From Methylomonas sp. (GTDB lineage Bacteria > Pseudomonadota > Gammaproteobacteria > Methylococcales > Methylomonadaceae), in the NCBI GenBank assembly GCA_026990815.1, contig JALXCS010000001.1:1-9498 (forward strand): DNA of 9,498 bases, written 5' to 3'. Under the pieces are notes generated by a model. It did no database searches, was not told the origin of the DNA, and saw only the letters and a program-made list of their open reading frames with translations. Shown here piece after piece: positions 1-6,160 of this stretch. The first letter of the stretch is position 1. Every line of letters starts with the position of its first letter. The translations under genes and the position numbers were made by a program.

Positions 1-457
1 CAATACAGGATGGGAAATTCTCCAAAAGCGGACCGATGATACCCCGACTTGCCCCACCTGCCCCTAAAATCAGTATTCGTTGGGCTTTAAGTTTAACACT
101 ATGATTATCAACAAGATCTGTCACCAACCCGATGCCGTCGGTATTTTCTCCCAGAATAGAATTATCCTTTTGTAAAATCAGTGTGTTTACGGCTTTACTG
201 CCATCTGCTCGTTCAGATTTACTATCAGCATACTGCCAAGCCAATTCTTTTAATGGCACCGTACAATTTAATCCTTTGCCGCCCTCAGCAAAAAAAGTAT
301 CAACCACCTTTGTAAAATCATCAGCTGTGACTTCAATCGCATCATAAATCAGGTTTTGTCCGGTTTGTCCTGCAAACAAGTGATGAATCACAGGTGATTT
401 GCTGTGCTTAATTGGTGATCCGAAAACTGCATATCGATCCGGTTTTCCAGAAATCAC
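1..457 (-). CDS. aroE: Shikimate dehydrogenase (NADP+), 5' part; continues off the left edge
   Basis: This enzyme reduces 3-dehydroshikimate to shikimate with NADPH in the cytoplasmic aromatic amino acid pathway. The visible 152 codons cover the whole substrate-binding domain and the start of the nucleotide-binding domain. Visible motifs are GSPIKHSKSP (residues 13-22, the shikimate-contacting SKS), NCTVPLKE (64-71, with catalytic Lys70), ENTDGIGL (104-111, with catalytic Asp107) and the glycine-rich GAGGASRG (132-139). The start is a GTG overlapping the hemB stop in the form GTGA. It has a good Shine-Dalgarno AAGGAG 7 nt upstream, and the family's N-terminal strand (YAVFGSP) begins at residue 9, so no earlier start is needed. 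The frame is intact up to the window edge. The 4-bp overlap suggests co-transcription and translational coupling with hemB. Family assignment is very secure; the C-terminal half is not visible. Confidence 0.95.
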   Translation of the reverse strand, partial: MISGKPDRYAVFGSPIKHSKSPVIHHLFAGQTGQNLIYDAIEVTADDFTKVVDTFFAEGGKGLNCTVPLKELAWQYADSKSERADGSKAVNTLILQKDNSILGENTDGIGLVTDLVDNHSVKLKAQRILILGAGGASRGIIGPLLENFPSCI

Positions 458-1467
458 AATCTTTCTCCTTGTAACCATTTGGAAACCGGTTTAGCGTAAT
501 AAGTTAGAATTGCATCACAGCCGGCACGTTTGAAAGATAATAATGATTCCATTACCACTGCTTTTTCATCCAGCCAGCCTTTTTCTGAGGCTGCTTTTAA
601 CATCGCATATTCGCCGCTGACCTGGTAAGCAAAAGTAGGTACCTGAAATTCTATTTTGACCCTTTGAATGATATCCAGATACGGCATTCCCGGTTTTATC
701 ATAACCATATCAGCCCCCTCCTGAATATCCAGCAACACTTCATGCAAAGCTTCATTGGTATTAGCGGGATCCATTTGATAACTATATTTATTGCCTCCAG
801 CCAAATTTGCTGATGAACCGACTGCTTCACGGAAAGGGCCATAAAAACTGGAAGCATATTTTGCTGAATAGGCCAATATTAATGTATTAACACGTTTGTT
901 TGTTTCCAAAGCCTGACGTATAGCCGCAATCCGACCATCCATCATGTCCGAGGGGGCTACCACATCAGCTCCCGCTTCGGCATGTGATATAGCCTGCTTA
1001 ACCAACACTTCGACTGTTTGATCATTTAACACATACCCAGATTCATCAATCAGACCATCCTGACCATGCGATGTATAAGGATCCAGCGCGACATCAGTGA
1101 TTACACCTAGGTCAGGAAATTGTTGCTTCAGGATACGAACCGTTGTCTGAATTAAACCTTCAGAATTAAATGCCTCTTCTGCCCCCAATGTTTTTTTTGT
1201 CTGAGAAATAACCGGAAACAATGCCACTGCAGGAATCCCCAGTTTTACAATTTCCTTAACTTCTTCCAATAGGAGATCTAGTGAGAACCGGTAAATATCA
1301 GGCATAGAAGCAATAGCTACTTTTTCCCTTTGTCCTTCAGTTACAAACATTGGGTAAATTAAATCATTAGTAGACAACTGAGTTTCTCTAACCAGTCGAC
1401 GGGAAAATTCATTGCTGCGCAGTCTTCTTTTTCTGGAAATTGGAAAATTAATGTTTATATTCGACAT
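454..1467 (-). CDS. hemB: Porphobilinogen synthase (delta-aminolevulinic acid dehydratase)
   Basis: HemB condenses two molecules of 5-aminolevulinate into porphobilinogen, the second committed step of heme synthesis, in the cytoplasm. The 337-residue length is normal for the bacterial enzyme. Both Schiff-base lysines are present: Lys203 in AYSAKYASSFYGPFREA and Lys258 in MVMIKPGMPYLD. The metal-site segment reads DVALDPYTSHGQDG (residues 125-138). It has aspartate and alanine where zinc-dependent enzymes carry three cysteines, so this is the magnesium-responsive, zinc-independent type known from Pseudomonas. The N-terminal arm (RKRRLRSNEFSRRLVRE) is typical of the octameric enzyme. The start is ATG with no clear Shine-Dalgarno sequence. 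The stop overlaps the aroE start, and the promoter should lie in the divergent spacer shared with mlaC. Assignment is secure. Confidence 0.98.
   Translation of the reverse strand: MSNININFPISRKRRLRSNEFSRRLVRETQLSTNDLIYPMFVTEGQREKVAIASMPDIYRFSLDLLLEEVKEIVKLGIPAVALFPVISQTKKTLGAEEAFNSEGLIQTTVRILKQQFPDLGVITDVALDPYTSHGQDGLIDESGYVLNDQTVEVLVKQAISHAEAGADVVAPSDMMDGRIAAIRQALETNKRVNTLILAYSAKYASSFYGPFREAVGSSANLAGGNKYSYQMDPANTNEALHEVLLDIQEGADMVMIKPGMPYLDIIQRVKIEFQVPTFAYQVSGEYAMLKAASEKGWLDEKAVVMESLLSFKRAGCDAILTYYAKPVSKWLQGERL
465..470 (-). promoter_or_regulatory. Ribosome binding site of aroE, inside the hemB 3' end
   Basis: AAGGAG on the minus strand, 7 nt before the GTG start of aroE and inside the last codons of hemB. 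It decides the aroE start and supports reinitiation by ribosomes finishing hemB. Confidence 0.75.
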
Positions 1468-1514
1468 AAGATGTAATATATTGAGAAATTAAACGTATTA
1501 TTGTACAAATTAAT

Positions 1515-1520
1515 ATTATA
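1515..1520 (-). promoter_or_regulatory. Candidate -10 box for hemB-aroE
   Basis: A perfect TATAAT lies on the minus strand 48 bp before the hemB ATG. No convincing -35 hexamer stands at 16-18 bp upstream (the bases there read ATTTCA/TTTCAG), so either an activator helps or this is a chance match in AT-rich DNA. The arm-and-loop palindrome at 1526-1562 lies where -35 contacts or an activator would be expected. Confidence 0.35.
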
Positions 1521-1525
1521 CTTAA

Positions 1526-1562
1526 GCATTTGCAAACTGAAATTTTGCCAATTTGCAAATGC
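1526..1562. repeat. 11-bp perfect inverted repeat in the hemB/mlaC divergent spacer
   Basis: The arms are GCATTTGCAAA (1526-1536) and TTTGCAAATGC (1552-1562), separated by 15 nt. Each arm contains its own small palindrome: TTTGCAAA at 1529-1536 and ATTTGCAAAT at 1551-1560. The motif ATTTGCAAA therefore also occurs as a direct repeat with a 23-bp period, about two helical turns. It lies between two divergent genes and is not followed by a T-tract. A pair of operator half-sites for a dimeric regulator is more likely than a terminator. The cognate regulator is unknown. Confidence 0.6.
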
Positions 1563-1587
1563 AACATTTAACACATAAGGTACAAAA

Positions 1588-2235
1588 ATGGTAAGTAACA
1601 GCAAAACAGTTTTCCGGTTTTTTTATCTTGTTGCTTTTAGCCTGTTTTTAGGCTTTTCAACTGTCTTAACAGCAAATGCCTCTTTAGCCCCACCGCAAAA
1701 AATTATTTATGATTTATCGGAAAAGCTAAAACAAAAATTAAAAGAGCCTGATTTTGCTCAAGATCCTAATCGAGTTGCTGAATACATCAAACAGGAATTA
1801 TTTCCTCATGTCGATGCTTTCCGCATGTCGGCACTGGTTTTGGGAAAACACTGGCGTACTGCAACAAAAGAACAAAAACTGGAATTCACGCGTGAATTCA
1901 GAGACCTTCAAGTCAGAACTTACTCTTCAGCATTTACCACCCAATTTCAGGACTGGACCATCAAGTTTCTGCCGCTTAAACTTAAAGAAGGCGCCAAAAA
2001 AACCGTAGTCAAAACACATATCATTCAACCCGGCAAGCCACCTGTCAGTGTCGATTATTACATGGCGTATCGGAAAGGAGAATGGAAAATCTATGATGTC
2101 AAAATTGAAGGTATTAGTATGGTTATTACCAATCGAAATACCTTCAGTGAAATGATCAAACAACAAGGTTCGCTCGATGCGGTCATTGCCGAATTGAAAA
2201 AGAAAAACCAGTCCAATGCTAACTTGAATTCCTGA
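1588..2235 (+). CDS. mlaC: MlaC-family periplasmic phospholipid-binding protein (Ttg2D-like)
   Basis: MlaC carries phospholipids between the outer membrane and the inner-membrane MlaFEDB complex to keep the outer membrane asymmetric. The 215-residue length fits the family. An N-terminal signal peptide is evident: a basic start, a hydrophobic run at about residues 9-27, and an A-N-A cleavage site after Ala31. The mature part shows the family blocks: a helical N-terminus with ELFPHVDAFRMSALVLGKHWR, TATKEQKLEFTREFRDL, and the C-terminal sheet GEWKIYDVKIEGISMVITNR. A weak AAGG lies 8 nt before the ATG. None of mlaA, mlaB, mlaD, mlaE or mlaF is beside it, so it is either an orphan copy or the Mla operon is split here. 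It converges on hemF. The family is secure; the exact symbol is slightly less so because of the missing partners. Confidence 0.88.
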   Translation: MVSNSKTVFRFFYLVAFSLFLGFSTVLTANASLAPPQKIIYDLSEKLKQKLKEPDFAQDPNRVAEYIKQELFPHVDAFRMSALVLGKHWRTATKEQKLEFTREFRDLQVRTYSSAFTTQFQDWTIKFLPLKLKEGAKKTVVKTHIIQPGKPPVSVDYYMAYRKGEWKIYDVKIEGISMVITNRNTFSEMIKQQGSLDAVIAELKKKNQSNANLNS

Positions 2236-2237
2236 GA

Positions 2238-3149
2238 TTAACCCAACCAATCCCGGGGCTTTAGAAACTCTTTATACAATTTTTCTTCAGCACTCCCGGG
2301 ATCTGGCTTCCAGTTATACCGCCAGTTCACAACGGGCGGCAAAGACATAAGAATTGACTCAGTCCTGCCCCCTGATTGCAAACCAAACAAAGTTCCCCGA
2401 TCATATACCAGATTAAACTCTACATATCGCCCACGACGATAAAGCTGAAATGATTTTTCACGTTCGCCAAACTCCAAGTCCTTTCTTTTTTTAACAATAG
2501 GTAAGTAGGCGTCCAAATAATGATCGCCAACGCTTTTCATAAACGCAAAACATTCATCAAATTCACCTGCATTTAAATCATCAAAGAACAACCCTCCAAC
2601 GCCCCTGGTTTCTCCTCGGTGTTTCAGAAAAAAATATTCGTCACACCACTTTTTATATTTGGGATAAACACCATCACCGAATGGCAAACAGGTTTCTCTG
2701 GCAACTTTATGCCAATGAATAACATCTTCTTCAAATGGATAATATGGAGTTAAATCAAAACCACCTCCAAACCACCAGATTGGCGGTTCCCCCTGTTTTT
2801 CTGCGATAAAAAAACGTACATTGGCATGTGATGTAGGAATATAAGGGCTTTCCGGATGAATGACCACGGAAACCCCCATCGCCTGAAATTTTCGTTTCGC
2901 CAATTCAGGTCTTTTTGCCGTTGCAGAATGGGGCAGATGATCTCCAAAAACATGCGAAAAATTTACCCCTGCCTGCTCAAAAATATCACCATTTGAAAAC
3001 ACACGAGTTCTGCCACCACCACCTCCTCTCCGCTCCCAGCTATCTTCTTCAAATTCACTGCCGCCATCCAGAATTTCTATAGCAGAACAGATTGAATCCT
3101 GAAGTGTCAATAAATATTCTTTTACTTTATCAATATCGTTTTGTTGCAT
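2238..3149 (-). CDS. hemF: Oxygen-dependent coproporphyrinogen III oxidase
   Basis: HemF decarboxylates two propionates of coproporphyrinogen III to vinyl groups, using O2, to give protoporphyrinogen IX in the cytoplasm. The 303-residue length matches the proteobacterial enzyme. The conserved blocks appear in order: GGGGGRTRVFSNGDIFEQAG (42-61), PTSHANVRFF (105-114), WWFGGGFDLTPYYPFEED (125-142), GVGGLFFDDLN (183-193), and RRGRYVEFNLVYDRGT followed by GLQSGGRTESILMSLPP (238-272). Histidines 98, 108, 147 and 177 keep the spacing of the metal-binding and catalytic histidines of the E. coli enzyme. The ATG has no obvious Shine-Dalgarno sequence. The stop is 2 bp from the convergent mlaC stop with no hairpin between, so transcripts of the two probably overlap. 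It is transcribed from the 64-bp spacer shared with cmoA. Its presence implies growth with oxygen. Confidence 0.98.
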   Translation of the reverse strand: MQQNDIDKVKEYLLTLQDSICSAIEILDGGSEFEEDSWERRGGGGGRTRVFSNGDIFEQAGVNFSHVFGDHLPHSATAKRPELAKRKFQAMGVSVVIHPESPYIPTSHANVRFFIAEKQGEPPIWWFGGGFDLTPYYPFEEDVIHWHKVARETCLPFGDGVYPKYKKWCDEYFFLKHRGETRGVGGLFFDDLNAGEFDECFAFMKSVGDHYLDAYLPIVKKRKDLEFGEREKSFQLYRRGRYVEFNLVYDRGTLFGLQSGGRTESILMSLPPVVNWRYNWKPDPGSAEEKLYKEFLKPRDWLG

Positions 3150-3171
3150 AAGTTTAATTTAAAATGAAAAA

Positions 3172-3183
3172 ATCAAATTTGAT
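3172..3183. repeat. 12-bp perfect palindrome in the hemF/cmoA divergent spacer
   Basis: ATCAAATTTGAT is a perfect palindrome placed 22 bp from the hemF start and 30 bp from the cmoA start. It overlaps the candidate extended -10 of cmoA. Position and symmetry fit an operator for a dimeric regulator, although short AT-rich palindromes also arise by chance. Confidence 0.4.
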
Positions 3184-3188
3184 AGAAT
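3180..3188 (+). promoter_or_regulatory. Candidate extended -10 promoter for cmoAB
   Basis: TGaTAGAAT matches the extended -10 pattern TGnTATAAT with one change in the hexamer. No -35 is recognisable 17 bp upstream, which is usual for extended -10 promoters. Transcription would begin near 3195 and give a leader of about 19 nt before the cmoA ATG. Confidence 0.4.
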
Positions 3189-3213
3189 CTACCAGTTTTT
3201 TAATGATTCGGCT

Positions 3214-3942
3214 ATGAAAGATAAAGATTTAATTTATGCCAGTCCGGTAAATCAAACCGGACCTTTCAAATTTGATAATACCGTTGCGAAAGTTTTTCCA
3301 GACATGATTATCCGCTCGGTACCTGGCTATAACACAATTATTTCAGCCATAGGTTTGCTAGCAGCAAAATTTAGCCAACCAGCAAGCAACTGTTATGACC
3401 TAGGATGTTCGTTGGGGGCTGCCACACTTTCCATGCGCCACCATATTATCGAAACAGATTGTAAAATTATCGCCGTCGACAATTCCATAGCTATGCTAGA
3501 GGGTTGCCAGAAATTGATAAATCAAGATTCATCATCAATCAATGTTGAACTTGTTGAATCTGATATTCGCAATATAAATATTGAAAATGCCTCGGTTGTT
3601 GTTATCAATTTTACTTTACAGTTTATTCCAATAACTGACCGGCAAGCCTTGATTAATAAAATTTATCAAGGACTGTTACCCGGCGGTATTTTGATATTAT
3701 CTGAAAAACTCAAATTTAAAGACCCTAGACAACAATCCTTGCAAACGGAAATGCATCATCTTTTCAAGAAAGCAAATGGTTATAGCGAACTTGAAATCAG
3801 TCAGAAAAGAACTGCACTGGAAAATGTCCTGATCCCTGAAACACTGGAACAACATCAACAAAGATTACTGGATAGCGGTTTTAATAGCACTGAAGTCTGG
3901 TTTCAATACTTTAATTTCGCTTCATTGCTGGCTTTAAAATGA
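3214..3942 (+). CDS. cmoA: Carboxy-S-adenosyl-L-methionine synthase
   Basis: CmoA converts S-adenosylmethionine and prephenate into carboxy-SAM, the donor that CmoB uses to make 5-carboxymethoxyuridine at wobble position 34 of tRNAs. The length is 242 residues, near the usual 247. It is a class I methyltransferase fold with motif I YDLGCSLGAATLSM (61-74). Residues at the ligand positions of the E. coli enzyme are kept with identical numbering: Tyr39, Gly64-Ser66, Asp89-Asn90, Asp117-Ile118, Asn132 and Arg199. The N-terminal FDNTVAKVFPDMIIRSVPGY block is characteristic. The ATG is chosen because these positions then match; no strong Shine-Dalgarno sequence is seen. It overlaps cmoB by 4 bp (ATGA). 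Prephenate links this gene loosely to the shikimate pathway, in which the nearby aroE also acts. Confidence 0.97.
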   Translation: MKDKDLIYASPVNQTGPFKFDNTVAKVFPDMIIRSVPGYNTIISAIGLLAAKFSQPASNCYDLGCSLGAATLSMRHHIIETDCKIIAVDNSIAMLEGCQKLINQDSSSINVELVESDIRNINIENASVVVINFTLQFIPITDRQALINKIYQGLLPGGILILSEKLKFKDPRQQSLQTEMHHLFKKANGYSELEISQKRTALENVLIPETLEQHQQRLLDSGFNSTEVWFQYFNFASLLALK

Positions 3943-4913
3943 TGGAATATCAAGCTTTATACCAATTTCTGTCTGAGCAAAATGCAGGACAATGGGTGGA
4001 TCGGTTAACGAAACAGCTACCAGAAGCCTTGGAAATGTCCAATCATGGACATTTATCTGAATGGCTGGAAGTTATTGAACAAATTCCGGTTTTAAGTAGC
4101 CAATTCCGCAAACTCACTTCCTCTGCAATCACCATCGGGAATGCAGAAGAAATAAATCAGGACACCCGGAAACAATTGAATTTGGCATTTAAAAGACTTT
4201 GCCCTTGGAGGAAAGGCCCGTATTCCTTATTTGGAATTGAAATAGATACCGAATGGCGTTCTGATTGGAAATGGGACCGACTCATTGATCACATCAAACC
4301 ACTTCAAAACAGAACAGTTTTGGATGTGGGCTGTGGAAACGGCTACCATTGCTGGCGGATGTTAGGCGCCAAAGCAAAAATGGTAATTGGCATTGACCCA
4401 GCTTTACTCCATATTATGCAATTTCATGCAATTCGCAAATTATACGGTGAAGCTGCCAATTATATTTTGCCATTGAGACTTGAAGATCTGCCAGCCAATT
4501 TATCACTGTTCGATATGGTTTTCTCCATGGGAGTTTTGTATCACCGGCGTTCGCCATTTGATCATTTATTGGAATTAAAGGATTGTTTACGCCCAGGAGG
4601 GCAACTAATTCTTGAAACCCTGATTATTGAAGGAGAAAAAAACCAGGTTTTGGTTCCAGAAGGTCGTTATGCAAAAATGCGCAATGTATGGTTCATTCCC
4701 AGTTGTGAATCTTTGCAAACCTGGTTACAACGTTGTGGATTTGTCAATATCCGTCTGATTAACATCACTAAAATTACCATAGAAGAACAACGTAGCACCC
4801 GATGGATGCAATCACAATCCTTAAAGGATTTTCTACAACCTGACAACCACAGTCTAACTATTGAAGGGCTTCCAGCTCCAACACGGGCAATTTTCCTTGC
4901 TGATAGGCCATAA
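3939..4913 (+). CDS. cmoB: tRNA U34 carboxymethyltransferase
   Basis: CmoB transfers the carboxymethyl group of carboxy-SAM to 5-hydroxyuridine 34 of tRNA, extending decoding of codons ending in A, G and U. The length is 324 residues. Visible blocks are PWRKGPYSLFGIEIDTEWRS (89-108), motif I LDVGCGNGYHCWRML (128-142), GIDPALL (151-157), FSMGVLYHRRSPFDHL (195-210) and RYAKMRNVWFIPS (243-255). Lys92, Trp106, Lys111, Gly131, Met197, Tyr201 and Arg316 correspond to E. coli ligand-contact positions, all shifted by exactly +1. The second ATG at 3942 (ATGATG) would remove the shift and could be the true start; either way translation is coupled to cmoA. The gene ends 9 bp before the convergent hemY stop. 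Confidence 0.97.
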   Translation: MMEYQALYQFLSEQNAGQWVDRLTKQLPEALEMSNHGHLSEWLEVIEQIPVLSSQFRKLTSSAITIGNAEEINQDTRKQLNLAFKRLCPWRKGPYSLFGIEIDTEWRSDWKWDRLIDHIKPLQNRTVLDVGCGNGYHCWRMLGAKAKMVIGIDPALLHIMQFHAIRKLYGEAANYILPLRLEDLPANLSLFDMVFSMGVLYHRRSPFDHLLELKDCLRPGGQLILETLIIEGEKNQVLVPEGRYAKMRNVWFIPSCESLQTWLQRCGFVNIRLINITKITIEEQRSTRWMQSQSLKDFLQPDNHSLTIEGLPAPTRAIFLADRP

Positions 4914-4922
4914 AATTCACCG

Positions 4923-6158
4923 CTAGGAATATTCAGATTCGATGACATGCTCAATTACTTCGTCAGAGGCCAACTCCAATCCTTTTTTATAGCATTCATT
5001 AGCACGGTCTTTGTCACCTTGTTCAGTGAAAAAATTACCTAACAAACGATACGCTTCAACTGTCGGACCTAAAGTAATACTTTTCGTTAAATAGGTTTCG
5101 GCTTTATAGGCATCGCCAAGCTGAATACTTAACCGGCCTAACATACGTAATAATACCGGATCATCTGGATGTTTCTTTAACCAGCTTTCCGCCTTTCCGA
5201 GTTGGGCTGCAGGATCATCTGAAACAATACTGCCGTATATTACCAACAAGGTTTCGTCCCAGTTTTCGTCCAAAATCTTTGCCAGCTGTGACTCAATCCG
5301 ATCGCCCGCATTTGCTTCAACCATTGCGGCAAAATAAATAGCGGAAATTCCTTTTATCGATTTAATATTTTCGGGAATCGTTTGCCAAAGTGCTTGAATT
5401 TCATCAGGGTCAGCTTTTTCTGCCGCTTCTTTTAACAAGGAACTAAAAGTTTCGGCCTCGAGTAACTTGACCTCAGCTTCCATCAGAACTTTATTTTTTT
5501 GCAAGGATGGAATTAATTTTCTTAATGCGTCCCATTTTCCGGCTTTTTGATATGTTTGGTGTAATAATTTCAAAACACTGGCATGGCCTGGGTCGATGGA
5601 ATGCAACTTTGTCAAAGTCTCTAATGCTTCATCAAACTGATTACCGGAAAGAAATAATTCTGCTTGTGTTAATCCCACAACAACCTCAGAATCAGGATGC
5701 ATTTTTTCAGCTTCTGCCAGGTATTTATCGCGTTTATCAAACGCACCTCTGGCCTGAGCGGCCCGAGCAGCGTTTAAATAATGGAGTAAGGGGGCGGTAC
5801 TATTGGAAGCATGTTTAATCAGTTTTTTTTCTGCATTTGCCCAATTACCTTCTGCTGTGTCTACCAAGCCATTAATTAACGCTTCTTGCGACTTCACTTT
5901 TTTTAGTTCCTGACCTTTTGATTTTATTTTCCCCGGCAATCGAAACAGCCAGCCAAGAAATCGAAACAAAAAATATAATAAAGCAAAAAACAGTATCAGA
6001 GCTGTCGCAAAAACCACAAACGATGTTTCAAGAGACCAATGTCCAATCCCCATTAACACATACCCGGGACTTTCAAATTGGGAAAGCCAATGATGAATCC
6101 CGAATGCTAGTGCAACCGCTAACAGCAGTGCACTCAAAAACCAAAAAATTTTTTTCAC
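4923..6158 (-). CDS. hemY: HemY, inner-membrane TPR protein of the heme cluster
   Basis: This is the proteobacterial HemY, which is unrelated to the Bacillus protoporphyrinogen oxidase of the same name. It is an inner-membrane protein encoded with HemC, HemD and HemX, and its biochemical role is unsettled. The 411 residues begin with two membrane segments (about 4-23 and 45-70), followed by basic FRLPGKIKSKGQE and a long helical domain of tetratricopeptide repeats. Repeats are clearest at about 105-215 (GNWANAEKKL, GAFDKRDKYLAEAEKMHPDS, GNQFDEALETLTKLHSIDPG) and near the C-terminus (GDAYKAETYLTKSITLGP, GDKDRANECYKKGLELA). The start is GTG with a strong GGGAGG 6 nt upstream that overlaps the end of hemX; only 2 bp separate the genes. 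The fold resembles CcmI/NrfG-type scaffolds, so a role in holding partners together is an inference. Confidence 0.93.
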   Translation of the reverse strand: MKKIFWFLSALLLAVALAFGIHHWLSQFESPGYVLMGIGHWSLETSFVVFATALILFFALLYFLFRFLGWLFRLPGKIKSKGQELKKVKSQEALINGLVDTAEGNWANAEKKLIKHASNSTAPLLHYLNAARAAQARGAFDKRDKYLAEAEKMHPDSEVVVGLTQAELFLSGNQFDEALETLTKLHSIDPGHASVLKLLHQTYQKAGKWDALRKLIPSLQKNKVLMEAEVKLLEAETFSSLLKEAAEKADPDEIQALWQTIPENIKSIKGISAIYFAAMVEANAGDRIESQLAKILDENWDETLLVIYGSIVSDDPAAQLGKAESWLKKHPDDPVLLRMLGRLSIQLGDAYKAETYLTKSITLGPTVEAYRLLGNFFTEQGDKDRANECYKKGLELASDEVIEHVIESEYS

Positions 6159-6160
6159 AA

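Noticed and set aside
132..347. Open frame on the plus strand opposite aroE
   Set aside because: It lies antisense to the clearly conserved AroE frame, lacks a ribosome binding site and resembles no protein.
1927..2250. Open frame on the minus strand opposite the mlaC 3' end
   Set aside because: It is the reverse complement of a well-conserved MlaC coding region and is low in family-like patterns; a shadow frame.
3172..3183. FNR/Anr box upstream of hemF
   Set aside because: The half-sites are in the order ATCAA then TTGAT with almost no spacer, the reverse of TTGAT-N4-ATCAA, so only a generic palindrome is claimed.
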